Assembly (NCBI GenBank): GCA_040954595.2
Contig: CM082588.2
Coordinates: forward strand, 3,906,001 to 3,970,000
Direction: 5' to 3'
Length of the DNA stretch: 64,000 bases
From: Balanoglossus misakiensis
Lineage: Eukaryota > Hemichordata
Shown in pieces: positions 51,201 to 62,305 of the stretch; the first letter of the stretch is position 1, and every line of letters begins with the position of its first letter. The notes under the pieces were generated by a model that saw only the letters and a program-made list of their open reading frames with translations, was not told where the DNA came from and ran no database searches. Made by a program: the position numbers and the translations under genes.

Positions 51201-54200
51201 CGACTTTCGAAAACAAAATCTAACTTGAGCAAGAAGACAAATGAAGTTGGGTTTATTATCACAAGACTTCTTTGGTATCGTACATCAATCATTTTTGTCT
51301 GGTCAGCCTCAGCCTGTCTGAACCATTTCACCAAATCAACTTTTTCACAGTTGTCTCCATTGATTTCTGCAGGTTTTTCTTGATGTGCTACGGGTTTGTA
51401 AATCTGGTCTGTGTCTTGCAAACTCTGCTGAGAGCCCCTATGTGGAGACCTCGCTTCCGATACTATCACTGGTAGGTACTCAGTCACAGTTTCTTGAGCT
51501 GTCTGTTTTGTGATGACAGTTGATCATACTTTATAGGATTCTAACCTATAGGCTCAGGGTATTTCTGCAATGGAAAGTTGCTGATTTGAGTTGGTCTATA
51601 CAGATCTGTGAGTGGGTTGCTAAGTTTCCAACTTATAGACTGAACTAGTTCTACTAAAAATGGGTTGTACATATAAATTCTATCACTTGTTGATGTGTTT
51701 GTGTTTATTTGCAGGACCCTGTCACTGCTTGGTGCTATTCTGTGTTTCACAATCATGTTTGTAACTCATTGGTACTATGCTGTGGTGGCCATAATACTGG
51801 CTGCTGGAATTTACAAATATGTGGAATTTAGAGGGTAAGTAGAAGTGACAAGAATAGAGCTTTGTAGAATGCTATTTTGGATCAACCATAGTACATACAA
51901 TCCCATGAATATATTGATATGCATGTTAATAAAGGCACCTGGTTTGGTTTGCAGAGCCAAGAAGGAGTGGGGCGATGGACTCAGAGGTTTAGCCTTATCA
52001 ACAGCAAGGTACAGTCTGTTGAAGATAGAAGATGAAGACCCACATGCTAAGAATTGGAGGTAAACTAGCACACAACTACATTTAGTGCAGTATTACATAT
52101 AAATGCCACTCGTGAGATACCTGCATGAATCTTCTGAGCAAATCATGAAAAAAATAGTATGGAGTGAATTTTCAAAGCTTAGTGGATGAAAATGGTACTT
52201 TTTGTATTTTTATAGGCCACAGTTGTTGGTGTTGGTGAAATTAAATGCAGAATTACAACCCAGATACAGAAGACTAATAAACCTAGCTGGAAACCTCAAA
52301 GCAGGTAGGACTGGCAATCACGTTAACCTCTGAAGCATTGTGCAATGTTGAATTCTTTCTGAAAGTATGTTATTTGAGAATGTAGTTTTCCAAACAAAAT
52401 TATATTGACTCTTGACTGTTTTCAGAAGGTGTCCATATCAATTACTTATGTGTGTTTCCCCTCTGATTGTATTTGCAGGCAGAGGTCTGTGTATCTGTGC
52501 ATCTGTTCTAAAGGGTGTCTTAGGGGATATGACAGAGCAAGCCAAAGAAGCAAAACAGGTATGTATATACTGTACGGAAATTTGTACTGGGATATTCTTG
52601 TATCAGGTGAAACCTGTTTTATTTTTTAACCCTTTCAACCAACTCTTTGAACCTGACTGTTTTGTTTCCTCGTTTCACTCAGAACTTGAAAAATGTACTG
52701 AAAGAGGAGAAAGTGAAAGGCTTCACCAATGTCTTGGTCAGTAAGAGCGTCATAGAAGGACTGAATATTTTGTAAGTAGTCTGCTGAAATGTGTCAGCAC
52801 TCTTTTAAAAGTTCTTGAATGTGCTTGGAAAGTGATATTCAATCTTTGGTAGACATGTTTGGTGTGTGATGTTTGATGTTAAATTTTCTGACTTTTGCTC
52901 TCCATGACTTTTTTTTACAGAATTCAGACCATCGGTTTAGGAGGAATGAGACCCAACACAGTGCTTGTTGGTTGGCCCTATGGCTGGAAGGAAAGTCATG
53001 ATGATCAGACTTATGAAATCTTTCTCGGTAAGTTGTCTATAGGCCTCCTAGTCTGAAATGTTTTCTTCCAGTCTGTTGAGATACCATGGCTCCCCATCAG
53101 TGCCACTACTCGCAAGTAGACAGGGGAAGTTAATACAAAATTTATATAAAATCAATCAACTTTGGACATGTGCACCATGCAGATTTCACTTATTTCCCCC
53201 ACCCCCAATCAGATTCTGTAAATTCCACCTTTTCCTTGTTGATTTCTAGACTTACTAGAAAATGCCAAGCATGCAGAGATGTCTGTGTTGGTTCCGAAGG
53301 GCATCGATCATTTCCCGGACGTCAAAGAGAGAGTCAGTGGCACCATCGACGTGTGGTGGATACTCCACGACGGCGGAATGTTGGTGCTTCTCCCATTCCT
53401 GCTCAAGCAGCACAAAGTGTGGAAGAACTGCAAGCTACGCATCTTTGCCGTGGCCCAGATGCAGGACAACAGCATCAAGATGAAGAAGGATCTTTGCAGT
53501 TTTTTCTACCATCTGCGAATCGATGTCACAGTTGAAGTGGTGGAAATGGTGAGTTAGTCAGAATGGTTTGTTTTGGTAGGAAGACAGCAATTTTTGTTTC
53601 ATTTAAGACAGCTGAACCTGTTTCAGGAGTTCAGAGATATACCGGCAGTTCTAATACATGTATGTGCTCATATATATGGTTTTTATATGCCTGTATGTGT
53701 GAGTGTATAATTCTCTGTTTGTGTTCTGATGTCATTGTTTCTTGTCCCAAACCCACTACAGCCTGACAGTGATATCTCAGCGTACACATATGAGAGGACA
53801 ATGCAGATGCAGGAAAGAAGCGAAATGTTAAGACGGATGAAACTTTCACCAAGCCAGCTCTCCCATGAGGTAGGTTCCACAGTTCATGTCCATGTAGTGT
53901 GTGAAGCCCTTCTACTACAAATAAAAAATATACAAATGGGATAATATCTCAGGATGTTCTCGTATCTGCCCGGTCTTACTTTTCCTACCAATTGTGGTAA
54001 ATATCTATAACTATATCTTTTGTGTCCTTTTGGTATTTTTCTAATTTATTCCTCCATTTTCCTGTAAAGATTTACAGTAACTGAGACATGAATTGAATTT
54101 TTATTTTACTAAAATTTTTCTATTCTATTTGTACTAGAGTCAATCCTTCCTACTTTTATATCTGACCAATATGTGTCTGAGTACCCTCTCTTCATTCACC

Positions 54201-56153
54201 CCTCAATCATTACCCTCCCCCCTTTCTCCTCCACCCAACCCATACTCTCTAGTGCGTTTTTTAAGACTCTTGTTGCCAACTTTTGTTTTGGTGTTCCGTC
54301 CAGAACAAACAGAGCAACGATCACTCCTTGCAGCATTCGCGGAAACCTAGTATGAAAAGACTGCGGAGGATGTTGTCATGGGAACGAGAACCAACCATCT
54401 TTGAAGTTTGTATTTTACTTTTTCTTGTGCCTGCATTAATCTGCATGAGCTCTAGCGTTTCATGAAATTCTCACCGCATTAATTTCCATTGCAGGTATTA
54501 TATAAGGGATTCTATGCTTCCAATTTTCACTATGCTGGCATCTCAGAGGTGTATCTCACTAAGGGATTATTAACCCAGTTCCATCTTTGTTTTCCTGTAA
54601 TTTTCAACCATGGATTCATAAATGCCGGATTAGATAGTAATTCTTGACCACATTATAATAAATACAGTAATCAATTCTAACTATGGTGTTAAACCTTCTC
54701 TGGTATAAAATATGTTACATGTTGACTTCTGCAGGGTTCTATGGATAGTCTACCCTGAAAAAGTCACAATTGTGATGGGAAAGCTGTCATGTAAATGTAT
54801 ATACACTGTAGTGCTTACCAATAGCCATCAGCAACATAGTCTAATTCTGTCACTCAACACATTATCTCTTGCTTCACAAATATTGACTTAGGCTTGATAG
54901 TCACAAACAAGTACATGTATCTCTTTCAAAAGGGTGGCTTTATTCATGCCTAGTTGAGCTTTCATAGCATTGCTCACTGATTGAAGACAGCTATGAGGAC
55001 GTTATCTCAGATTAATTCTGGGTATTGGGGAATAAGGTACTCATCAGTATGTGTGATACCATAGGTGCCATACATAAGCCAGTACATAATTCTGTCCAGA
55101 AGTACCGGGGGTATGTCATCAATAGCACTGTAAAGATTATTCAGTAAGTTGCAGCAGGCAACTCAGCATATGGTAAGATTTTCTCATTAGACGTAAAAGC
55201 CATCAGCATCCAAATTATAATGAAATGGGTGTGGACTTTTAACTATTTCTAATCATTGTATTTTATTTCAGCCCCAGGCAATCTTTGAATCGTGCCACGG
55301 AAGTGAATCCACTCCCAAAGTGACGTTCATGACAGGAGGTGATGTAGACGAGAGCATTGAACAGTTGAACCAGTACACTTTCAGCAGTCTGGATGGGGGA
55401 CCCAGGCCCAGGACTTCCAGTTACGTGTGAGTGTTAACTTGGATATCTTTGAGTCATGTTGTAGATCAACAGTCAATCAGTTGTAGAGATAGGCAGCGTC
55501 TTATTTGCTTGGTCTGTGAAATATTCTGTTGGCGCTGTCTGTCTCTATGGTACACCTGAACAACTCCTACAGAAGATCACATTCAAATCTCATACTTCTG
55601 CTATCAATCAACCAGACATCTTCTCAATCTAACAACATGTAACTTTTCTCACTTTTCTGTTGAAGAGATCCGCATTCCGTGAGGAAAATGCACACAGCTG
55701 TGAAAATCAACCAGGTGATCACGGAGAAGTCCAGTGAGGCACAGCTTGTGATCATGAACCTGCCTGGTCCACCCAAGACAAAGTCGGCCATACACAATTG
55801 TATCCTTTAGTATACATGATGAGGTTTAACAGGTAGGTGAGGATGTATGTGTGAGGTGCATGGGAAGATTAATCATGAGACAGGGTTATGTGTTTGCATG
55901 GTGAAAATAGAGTGTGTTGCATGTGGCATGCAGTAAGCTAGTTTACAAGTGGGTGGGCAGGGAGGGGACAGGGAGACAGACATGCAGACAGACATGCAGA
56001 CAGAGAAACAGATTAATGGATTAGTTTTTATGCTTGATTCCTTAACTCCCACCACCATCAGATATCCAATACCTTGAAATGCTGACAGAAGGTCTGGAGA
56101 AAGTGTTGTTAGTGCGGGGCACTGGTAGGGAAGTCATTACTATTTACTCTTAG
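43850..56153 (+). CDS. KCC: K-Cl cotransporter (SLC12A4-7/KCC type), 26 coding exons
   Basis: Coding exons: 43850-44060, 44834-44970, 45161-45256, 45556-45702, 46467-46521, 48091-48221, 48440-48669, 49244-49449, 49601-49738, 49962-50060, 50270-50327, 50475-50593, 50921-51095, 51373-51471, 51715-51834, 51955-52059, 52216-52304, 52479-52558, 52683-52771, 52921-53027, 53250-53548, 53762-53869, 54304-54405, 55272-55426, 55666-55799, 56062-56153. All are GT-AG with matching phases, giving 1126 aa, the normal KCC length. The protein moves K+ and Cl- together out of the cell, controlling volume and intracellular chloride. KCC rather than NKCC identity rests on [42 protein letters not shown], the four-cysteine outer loop, [31 protein letters not shown] and the terminal GREVITIYS. 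The sequence does not favour one of the four vertebrate paralogs, as expected for a pre-duplication orthologue. Confidence 0.96.
45556..52059 (+). other. KCC: KCC exons 4-16: twelve-helix transport domain
   Basis: Exon 4 begins at TM1 and exon 16 ends just after the last helix ([10 protein letters not shown]). The large extracellular loop between TM5 and TM6 is encoded by exons 8-9 (49244-49738) and has four cysteines (in ICLLG, AWCTD, MYCNS, EACNY) plus N-glycosylation sequons, which is the KCC hallmark; NKCC transporters lack this loop. Exon 10 carries [19 protein letters not shown] and exon 13 carries [17 protein letters not shown], both near-invariant in the family. Confidence 0.9.
46522..48090 (+). 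other. KCC intron 5, the largest intron
   Basis: About 1.6 kb, AT-rich, no supported gene on either strand. TACATGTA lies at 47696 and 47936. The remaining KCC introns range from under 100 to about 1,000 nt and are likewise empty. Confidence 0.6.
52216..56153 (+). other. KCC: KCC exons 17-26: cytoplasmic C-terminal domain
   Basis: Residues from [10 protein letters not shown] to the stop form the soluble regulatory and dimerisation domain. Exons 20-21 are strongly conserved ([37 protein letters not shown]). Exons 23-24 form the variable insert. Exon 25 carries VRKMHTAVK, where Thr1062 matches the inhibitory phosphosite Thr1048 of human KCC3. Exon 26 ends in GREVITIYS. Confidence 0.88.
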
Positions 56154-57281
56154 CTCTTGTCCACCTGCATTGAAGAAGCTACTTCAGGCTCGTGATACAA
56201 GTGTACGTGATCAAGGGTGTTACATATCAAGAACAAAAAATTTTCATAGATCCCCCCAGAAGCTGGTGCTTATTTTAAAACAAAATGTCTTGTGCTCCTT
56301 GCCCCTTGTAAATAGTAAGATGTATATTTTCATGGATGTTTTTATTTTCTATTGAATTGGGATCAGTTTTAATACCAAGGTGCTCGTTCTTGTAGCATTA
56401 CAGTGTTTGATGCTGTGTTTGAGAGATAGTTAAAACCAAATGTCAGCCAACCATTGTGATAAACTGTTTGATTTTGTTATTCTTACAGCAGCAAGTTTTG
56501 TATTTTCCAAAGCTTGATTTATTTGCCGTTGAGTTGAATTTTGTTAACTGCCTGAGTTGTGTTTACTTGCCAGAAAAGCTCCTATTTATTATGTTTTCTT
56601 GAATTTACATACAAGTTTTGTACTTGTCGCAGATAGCTTGTCATCGGATAGAAAAATTTGTTCTTATTCAGTGCAAATTTATGAATTTATTTGCACTGTA
56701 AAGTGCGTGATTTGAAACACATACCTCCATGATAGATTCAGGTATTTATTTCTTTACAAAATGATACTGCTACTAAATTTATTTTTGAGTTGATGGAAGT
56801 TTGCTGTGACAGATTTGATTTTTGATTACTTAAAACTCAGTACTGGTATTACAATTTCCTTTCAAAATAACTTTACATACCCCTTGTTTAATGTGTATTT
56901 GCAACAAGTCCATGAAATTCAGACATGGGTTTCTGAATTTCTGCATACAAACTGGGACCACACCTGGTATGTGTCGTGAAGGATCTTTGCCCTAACCAAT
57001 ATACATGCTTGAAAATCTACTGAACTGGAATTTATGAACTGATGCAGTCTGTTTGTGATTATTTTATGCTGTTTCTTCCAGTTTGAATTTTTTTTATTTA
57101 AAAAAATGACAAAGTGAAAATGTAAATTTTCCATGTAAATGTGTGTATATTTGAAAACAAAGGTTTATTGTTACTGACTGAATTTGTGAAGTATTTTTTA
57201 TAAAGTGCAGGTATTATATCACGTTTTGTGAATTTTTATGGAATGAAGTTTAACTAATGGGATTAAGATTTGTGTTGTGAA

Positions 57282-57287
57282 ATTAAA
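57282..57287 (+). terminator. Possible KCC poly(A) signal ATTAAA
   Basis: ATTAAA about 1.1 kb after the KCC stop codon. It is the last such hexamer before the convergent ACP6 3' end, so it is a plausible cleavage signal. The 56154-57281 interval is then KCC 3' UTR and contains no other gene. Confidence 0.35.
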
Positions 57288-57485
57288 AAGATATGAAATG
57301 ATAACATAAGACTTGAGATAATGTATGTTTTATATCTAATGATGTCCTAGTTTCTGTCAAAAATGGTTCCAATCAATCATCAGTCCCATGAATAAGCTCC
57401 TATCTTAAAATGCAATCATATCTTACATGGAAACACACTGAAGAAATCCAGTCAACAAGTTAGTTTCATAAATATATTTCCAAAC

Positions 57486-57491
57486 TTTATT
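57486..57491 (-). terminator. Probable ACP6 poly(A) signal AATAAA
   Basis: The + strand reads TTTATT, which is AATAAA on the - strand, about 150 nt beyond the ACP6 stop codon. Together with the KCC signal it leaves a gap of roughly 200 bp between convergent transcripts. Confidence 0.5.
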
Positions 57492-57638
57492 TTCCCAGAA
57501 ATACATAAGAGTAATGATACATGTATTGTAGAATATTGTGAAAAAGCATATATGTGTGTAAAGATTGCTGTTTTCTATCGCTATCAAATCCAACAAACGA
57601 CGTAAATGTGACAGATCCCTGGATTATCGTGAAGCATT

Positions 57639-60493
57639 TCAGACTCCGATACCGGCACTCGTTTCTCCGACATCATCTCCGCCATTCAGCCACTTCATCG
57701 GAACATCGCACAATCCGGCGTATTTTTCCGCACTCACAGCAAGATGCGAAATCTGAGCCAACAAGGCCTCCAATGGCATGGGTGAACTCAATTTTGGTGG
57801 AGTGAGTTCCTGCAGGAAAAAAAATGAAGTTACATGTTAACAGTTTAGTTGCATGTACACTCACATGTACATATCACAAATAATTTCAAACGATGATGTA
57901 ACAAAATTCCCAGGTATCTGCAAAGCTATAACACAGTTTATGTCAGAATCATGAGTTTTCTATCAACCTTATGGAAATCGTAGCAAACAACCATCCTGTG
58001 GTCAGCACTCTGTGGGTATAAAACACAGACTCCTATACCTTTCCGACATATGTTATCTTCAGGAAGTGTTTGCCTTCCGAGTTCCTGTAGACTTCGAACC
58101 GGAGATCAGCTGCAAAGGGTGGCCACTGGTGGTCATAGACATCGAATGCACACAGTAGAGCTATGATGGACGAATCATGGCAGGCGTAGAGGTGGAATTT
58201 AGCTCCCCTAGAAACGTGAAAATAGAAAAGGCGGTTGTTCGATATGTGATGTTTACAGATGCAGATCATGGCAGCAAAGATTATCCTTGCCCATGATGTA
58301 CGGGGTAATACCTGGTAGTTTTTGTATCAACTCTGCGTATATACCATATGTTCAGTTAGAATTATTATTATTGAAAATTGAATACAAGAATCCCCCTCTA
58401 TCCATCCACAAATATAAAACATTTATCATTAATTAAGCAATAGAAGTTTAAAAAAACAGCGATGATATTTACATTTTTCCTTCAGCCACACTCTGCAAAT
58501 TATCCGATATCAACTTCACCAAAGGACCGACCGATACTTGTAAGACTTCCTCTTTGTCTTCTTCTGTTGCCCCCATCACTTGACATCGCGTCACTTCCAG
58601 TGCCCACTTCTCGATGTCCTCAGCTTGTGACTTCAGCTCGTCTGGCACTGGCAGGCCGTTTGACTGCGGGCGAGAAAATGCATCAGAAACAGTCAGCAGA
58701 CATTGAGGTGAATTGCCACGCCAGCGCAATGATTATTTGGATAGAACTATAACTTTTCACTTCTTAAAACTAAATGGCTTTGAACTTACACTCTTATACA
58801 GCGCCATTTAGCCACTGGATTGCAGACAAAACATGGCTATGCAGACCACACTCAACACTGCACCACATAAAAGTTTGTCGTCACACAACAACTGAAAGAC
58901 TTCACTCACCATTCTGGCAAATAAATCGTCCCTGATGTGAACAAAATTCACATCTTCCTCCTTCTCAAGACCCAGTATCTTCTGCAGACGTTTCCTCTCC
59001 TCACTCAGACCGGGGATGATGTGAAGATGCTTGGCCAGCCACTTGGTGTGCGCCCCCAAGTGTGCGCAGTGACGGTTGCTAGGATACAGGATTTCTCTGG
59101 CCTCATCCTCACAGTGGATGACGACCAGACCTGGAAATGTTTTGAGAAATGAAAATTGAATTTTACTGGCATGGAACATGCAATGTACTAAGTAACTTAA
59201 TCTGTTTGTGAAAGTCAAAATTAAATACACAAACAATTCTTTTCCCACCTTTTGGTTTGTCTTTCAATTCCTTGTACATTCCGGCCACACAGGAGCGAGC
59301 TGACTCCTGGGTCCTGGCAATATTGGTCGAACGGATGCTACCACAGGGAATAGAAATAGATTGATCAGTGTCACATACTGCGAAAGGTTTCACTTGCTGC
59401 ACTGATATTGAAGTCAGCACAACATATACAATGCATCACCATCATATCAATATACAGCATGGTATGGGAGGAAGAATTCAAAATTATTAAGAATGAAATC
59501 AAAACCTACTAAATGGCACTGGGATCGAATTCTGCTGGCAGGAATTTTCTTTCTTCAACATACTCTTTCCGCAGTCGTTGCCCAAGTTCATACAGCTGCA
59601 TCATGCCCTTGGCAGTGAGTTGACCTGGATATGACCCACCCTGTCAAAAGGGTCAAAGTTCACAAATGCAAATGAGCTTGGGATTCAACTGCAACTCTGA
59701 TATTAAACATATGTAAAAATCAGCCTTGTTGAACCTCCCTTTAAAATTCCAACATCTTAAAAAAAATCTTACCTGTAATGTTCTTTCCCTGTATCTTGCT
59801 TCTGAAGTCCAGAATGGTGCTGGTCCATCATCCAACGACTTCAACTCATATTCAATGCGAGACTCATCAGCCCCAGCAAACAATTTGTCTTTATCCCAGG
59901 TTGCCTAGAAACAAAATCAGAATTTCAGATGGAAAAAAATAAGACAAAAAATGTATAGTACATGTGCCAATAACTATACAATGATTCTTACTCCTGTTTG
60001 TGAAAGTGAAATATGTATAAAAAGTACTCTATGCATGTGTATATGTATATATTTTAAAGTTGTTTCAATGCACAATGAAAGAGTACAATGCTTCCCGTCA
60101 TGTCACGTGACGAAAGTTAGATAATGAATCGCAGAAAACAATACCATGGATTGGTGAATGGAAATGTGCTGAGTAATGGAGAAACCTTTTCTGTCAAACT
60201 TTTGAGGATACATGCTTATTTTTATTTTCGGTCAAATTGCTTTCGAGCAAATATCTCAACTAAACCAGGGGGTGGATTTTGTTGGGACTTTGTCGGGGAA
60301 AACGGAGTAGATACTCAACGTGCGTGACTTATTTTACGGTGCGACGGAGTATAGGAGTGGCACCCACCGAGTCGATGTTTGGTATGAGGTTCATCGTGGT
60401 TCTGACACCGTGTCGGATGAAAATCGCTACATGAACGAGCTCCAGGTCCGATGAGCTGTTCCCTGGACCACTGTTGTGAGTTTGTTCGCTCAT
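57639..60493 (-). CDS. ACP6: ACP6-like lysophosphatidic acid phosphatase (histidine acid phosphatase), eight exons
   Basis: Exons in transcript order: 60368-60493, 59773-59904, 59510-59640, 59249-59337, 58910-59130, 58473-58663, 58039-58207, 57639-57809. All are GT-AG and in phase, giving 409 aa (human ACP6 has 428). ACP6 hydrolyses lysophosphatidic acid to monoacylglycerol. The family signature RHGVR is at 27-31 (catalytic His28), GQLTAKG follows in exon 3, IRSTN at 131-135 supplies the second phosphate-binding arginine, and HD at 307-308 is the proton-donor pair. WPPFAADL and LSSPMPLEALLAQI match the ACP6 C-terminal half better than prostatic or lysosomal acid phosphatases. Oddities: the residue after VR is Thr rather than Ser-Pro, and no mitochondrial targeting peptide precedes the catalytic motif. 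An acceptor-like tract (cccttcag) lies just upstream of the ATG without an in-frame stop, so a missing 5' exon is possible. Confidence 0.93.
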
Positions 60494-60837
60494 TTTTATT
60501 TCTGAAGGGAAATACGAAAGCGTGATCGTTAAAATCGGCGTCTGCTACAAACGTAAACATACACACCACTGTGACATAAACCCGGAAGTGATGATCAACA
60601 CACTATAAACTTCAACATGCAAGTTGCTATCACAAACCGCGAGTTGAACAACAACAATGCGGAGATGATAACCGTCTTTTTTAACCAAGAAAACCACAAT
60701 TGCAATACATACTTACACCGCTCACGATCGAATCTCAACGCCCACAAGCAGAATGGTCGCGTCGATCAACGCCTGTGAGTTTGACCTTTGACCTTGCTCA
60801 AAGTGAAATGAAATACGTAACCCTACGTCATATTTCT

Positions 60838-61265
60838 TACGTCATATTTCTACAGCGCAGAATTTGTCATACCCGCCGTTGATGGCGACATTAAACATTT
60901 TCTATCAGAGAATACTCGTTGACCTTTCAGAACTTTTGGAACCAGCAGGTGCAAACTGTCTGGAAATGTACGCCCGTTTTCAATATATATTTAAATTTGA
61001 TGTCTAGACAAGAGTTTTCAATCAACTGGGTCACCAACAGTGTTCAGCTAATTAATTCAGACCCCGACGATTCTGGTTGGTCAATACAATCCGCACGCTG
61101 AAGCAGGTAGACAGCGGCCCCTGTGATTGGTCAATTACGCACGAGCGCTCTGCGCTCTTGGAACAGGTGAGGCAACGTAGACGCTCCAGATAATTTGACC
61201 CGGCGTAGACGCTCCAGATAATTTGACCCGGCGTTTACCCTATAAAGTTTGTTCACATGTCTGCA
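60838..61265. repeat. Duplicated promoter-like block, copy 1
   Basis: About 430 bp that recur at 61410-61807 with scattered substitutions and small indels. Shared strings include GGCGACATTAAA, GTACGCCCGTTTTCAATA, CGCACGCTGAAGCAGGTAGA, TGATTGGTCAATTACGC and CCCTATAAAGTTTGTTCACA. ATTGG (inverted CCAAT box, 61126-61130) lies 115 bp before TATAAAG (61241-61247). An exact 28-bp tandem duplication lies inside (61176-61203 and 61204-61231). It may be duplicated promoters or an undescribed repeat element. Confidence 0.8.
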
Positions 61266-61409
61266 TGGCCGCAGCACATGAAATTACCTGGCCCAAAAAG
61301 TTGCTTTAGGAACATTTATCAGCTTTTTTCTTTCGTGTGCAACAGCCTTCAGTGCACAAAGTTGTTGGTAGCGTCATTACACCCACCAACACTTCCCTCG
61401 TATGTCTTA

Positions 61410-61807
61410 TTTCTACAATTCTATTTGCCATATATCCGCCGTTGGTGGCGACATTAAAATTTTTCTATCAGAGGATACTGTCTGCGTATGAGAACTGGGT
61501 CTCATCTCGTTGACCTGTCAGAACTTTTGAACCAGCAGATGCAAACTGTCTGGCAATGTACGCCCGTTTTCAATACATATTTAAATTTGATGACTAGACA
61601 AGCGTTTCCAATCAACTAGGTCACCAGCACAGTTCAGACCCCTGCGATTCTGGTTGGTCAATACGATACGCACGCTGAAGCAGGTAGACTGCGGCCCTTG
61701 TGATTGGTCAATTACGCGCTGCGCTCTCTGAACAGATGAGGCAACGTAGACGCTCCAGATAATTTGACCTATGGCGTTTACCCTATAAAGTTTGTTCACA
61801 TCTCTGC
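61410..61807. repeat. Duplicated promoter-like block, copy 2
   Basis: Second copy of the block at 60838-61265. It keeps ATTGG (61703-61707) and TATAAAG (61784-61790), here 81 bp apart. It has one copy of the 28-bp unit and a segment (GTCTGCGTATGAGAACTGGG) that copy 1 lacks. Confidence 0.8.
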
Positions 61808-61989
61808 AGTATCTCAAACCTGCTTATTTAAATGAGTTCACCATTTGAGTAGTTCACAATTTTAATAAATTACCCTACAAATTAATTACATGGAAATAGG
61901 TTACTCCCTCATTACTTATTTAGTAGTGCGCTATTTAAATTAACAATTATTGGAGTAAATAAGTAATTTACCAGTGAAAGTATTTGTCG

Positions 61990-62145
61990 TGTTCACCGTT
62001 GGTGGCGACGTGAAAATGTCAAGCTCAGATTCGCGTATGTAAGAACTGATAGCTTTGTCGTGAACAGTCAGTGGTGTTGAACCAATTAGTTGACTATAAA
62101 TTTGCTCAGTTATTTTCTATCGTGTGCAGCAGTCAAGTGAATTTC
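61990..62145. repeat. Duplicated block, diverged copy 3 fragment
   Basis: A weaker match to the same unit: CCGTTGGTGGCGACGTGAAAA, then GCGTATGTAAGAACTG, CCAAT at 62082-62086 and TATAAAT at 62095-62101. It ends in TTTTCTATCGTGTGCAGCAG, which parallels sequence after copy 1 near 61322. Confidence 0.5.
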
Positions 62146-62305
62146 CTCGCTTGGAAAAAATATCATACGCGATATTTAAAGATCAGCATTTGTTGCCTTG
62201 GTTTAACAAGTTTTCAAGATGAAGTTACAAAACTTTTATGTGTAAACCACGCGATTTAACTTGGAGTTCAAAATTGTTTGTTGTTTATCATTCGATTTGA
62301 AAGTT

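Larger units (their letters stand above)
60494..62305. other. Intergenic region between ACP6 and the B4GALNT-like gene
   Basis: The ACP6 promoter and any upstream exon lie at its left end. Most of the rest is the duplicated block described separately. No supported coding sequence is present. Confidence 0.6.
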
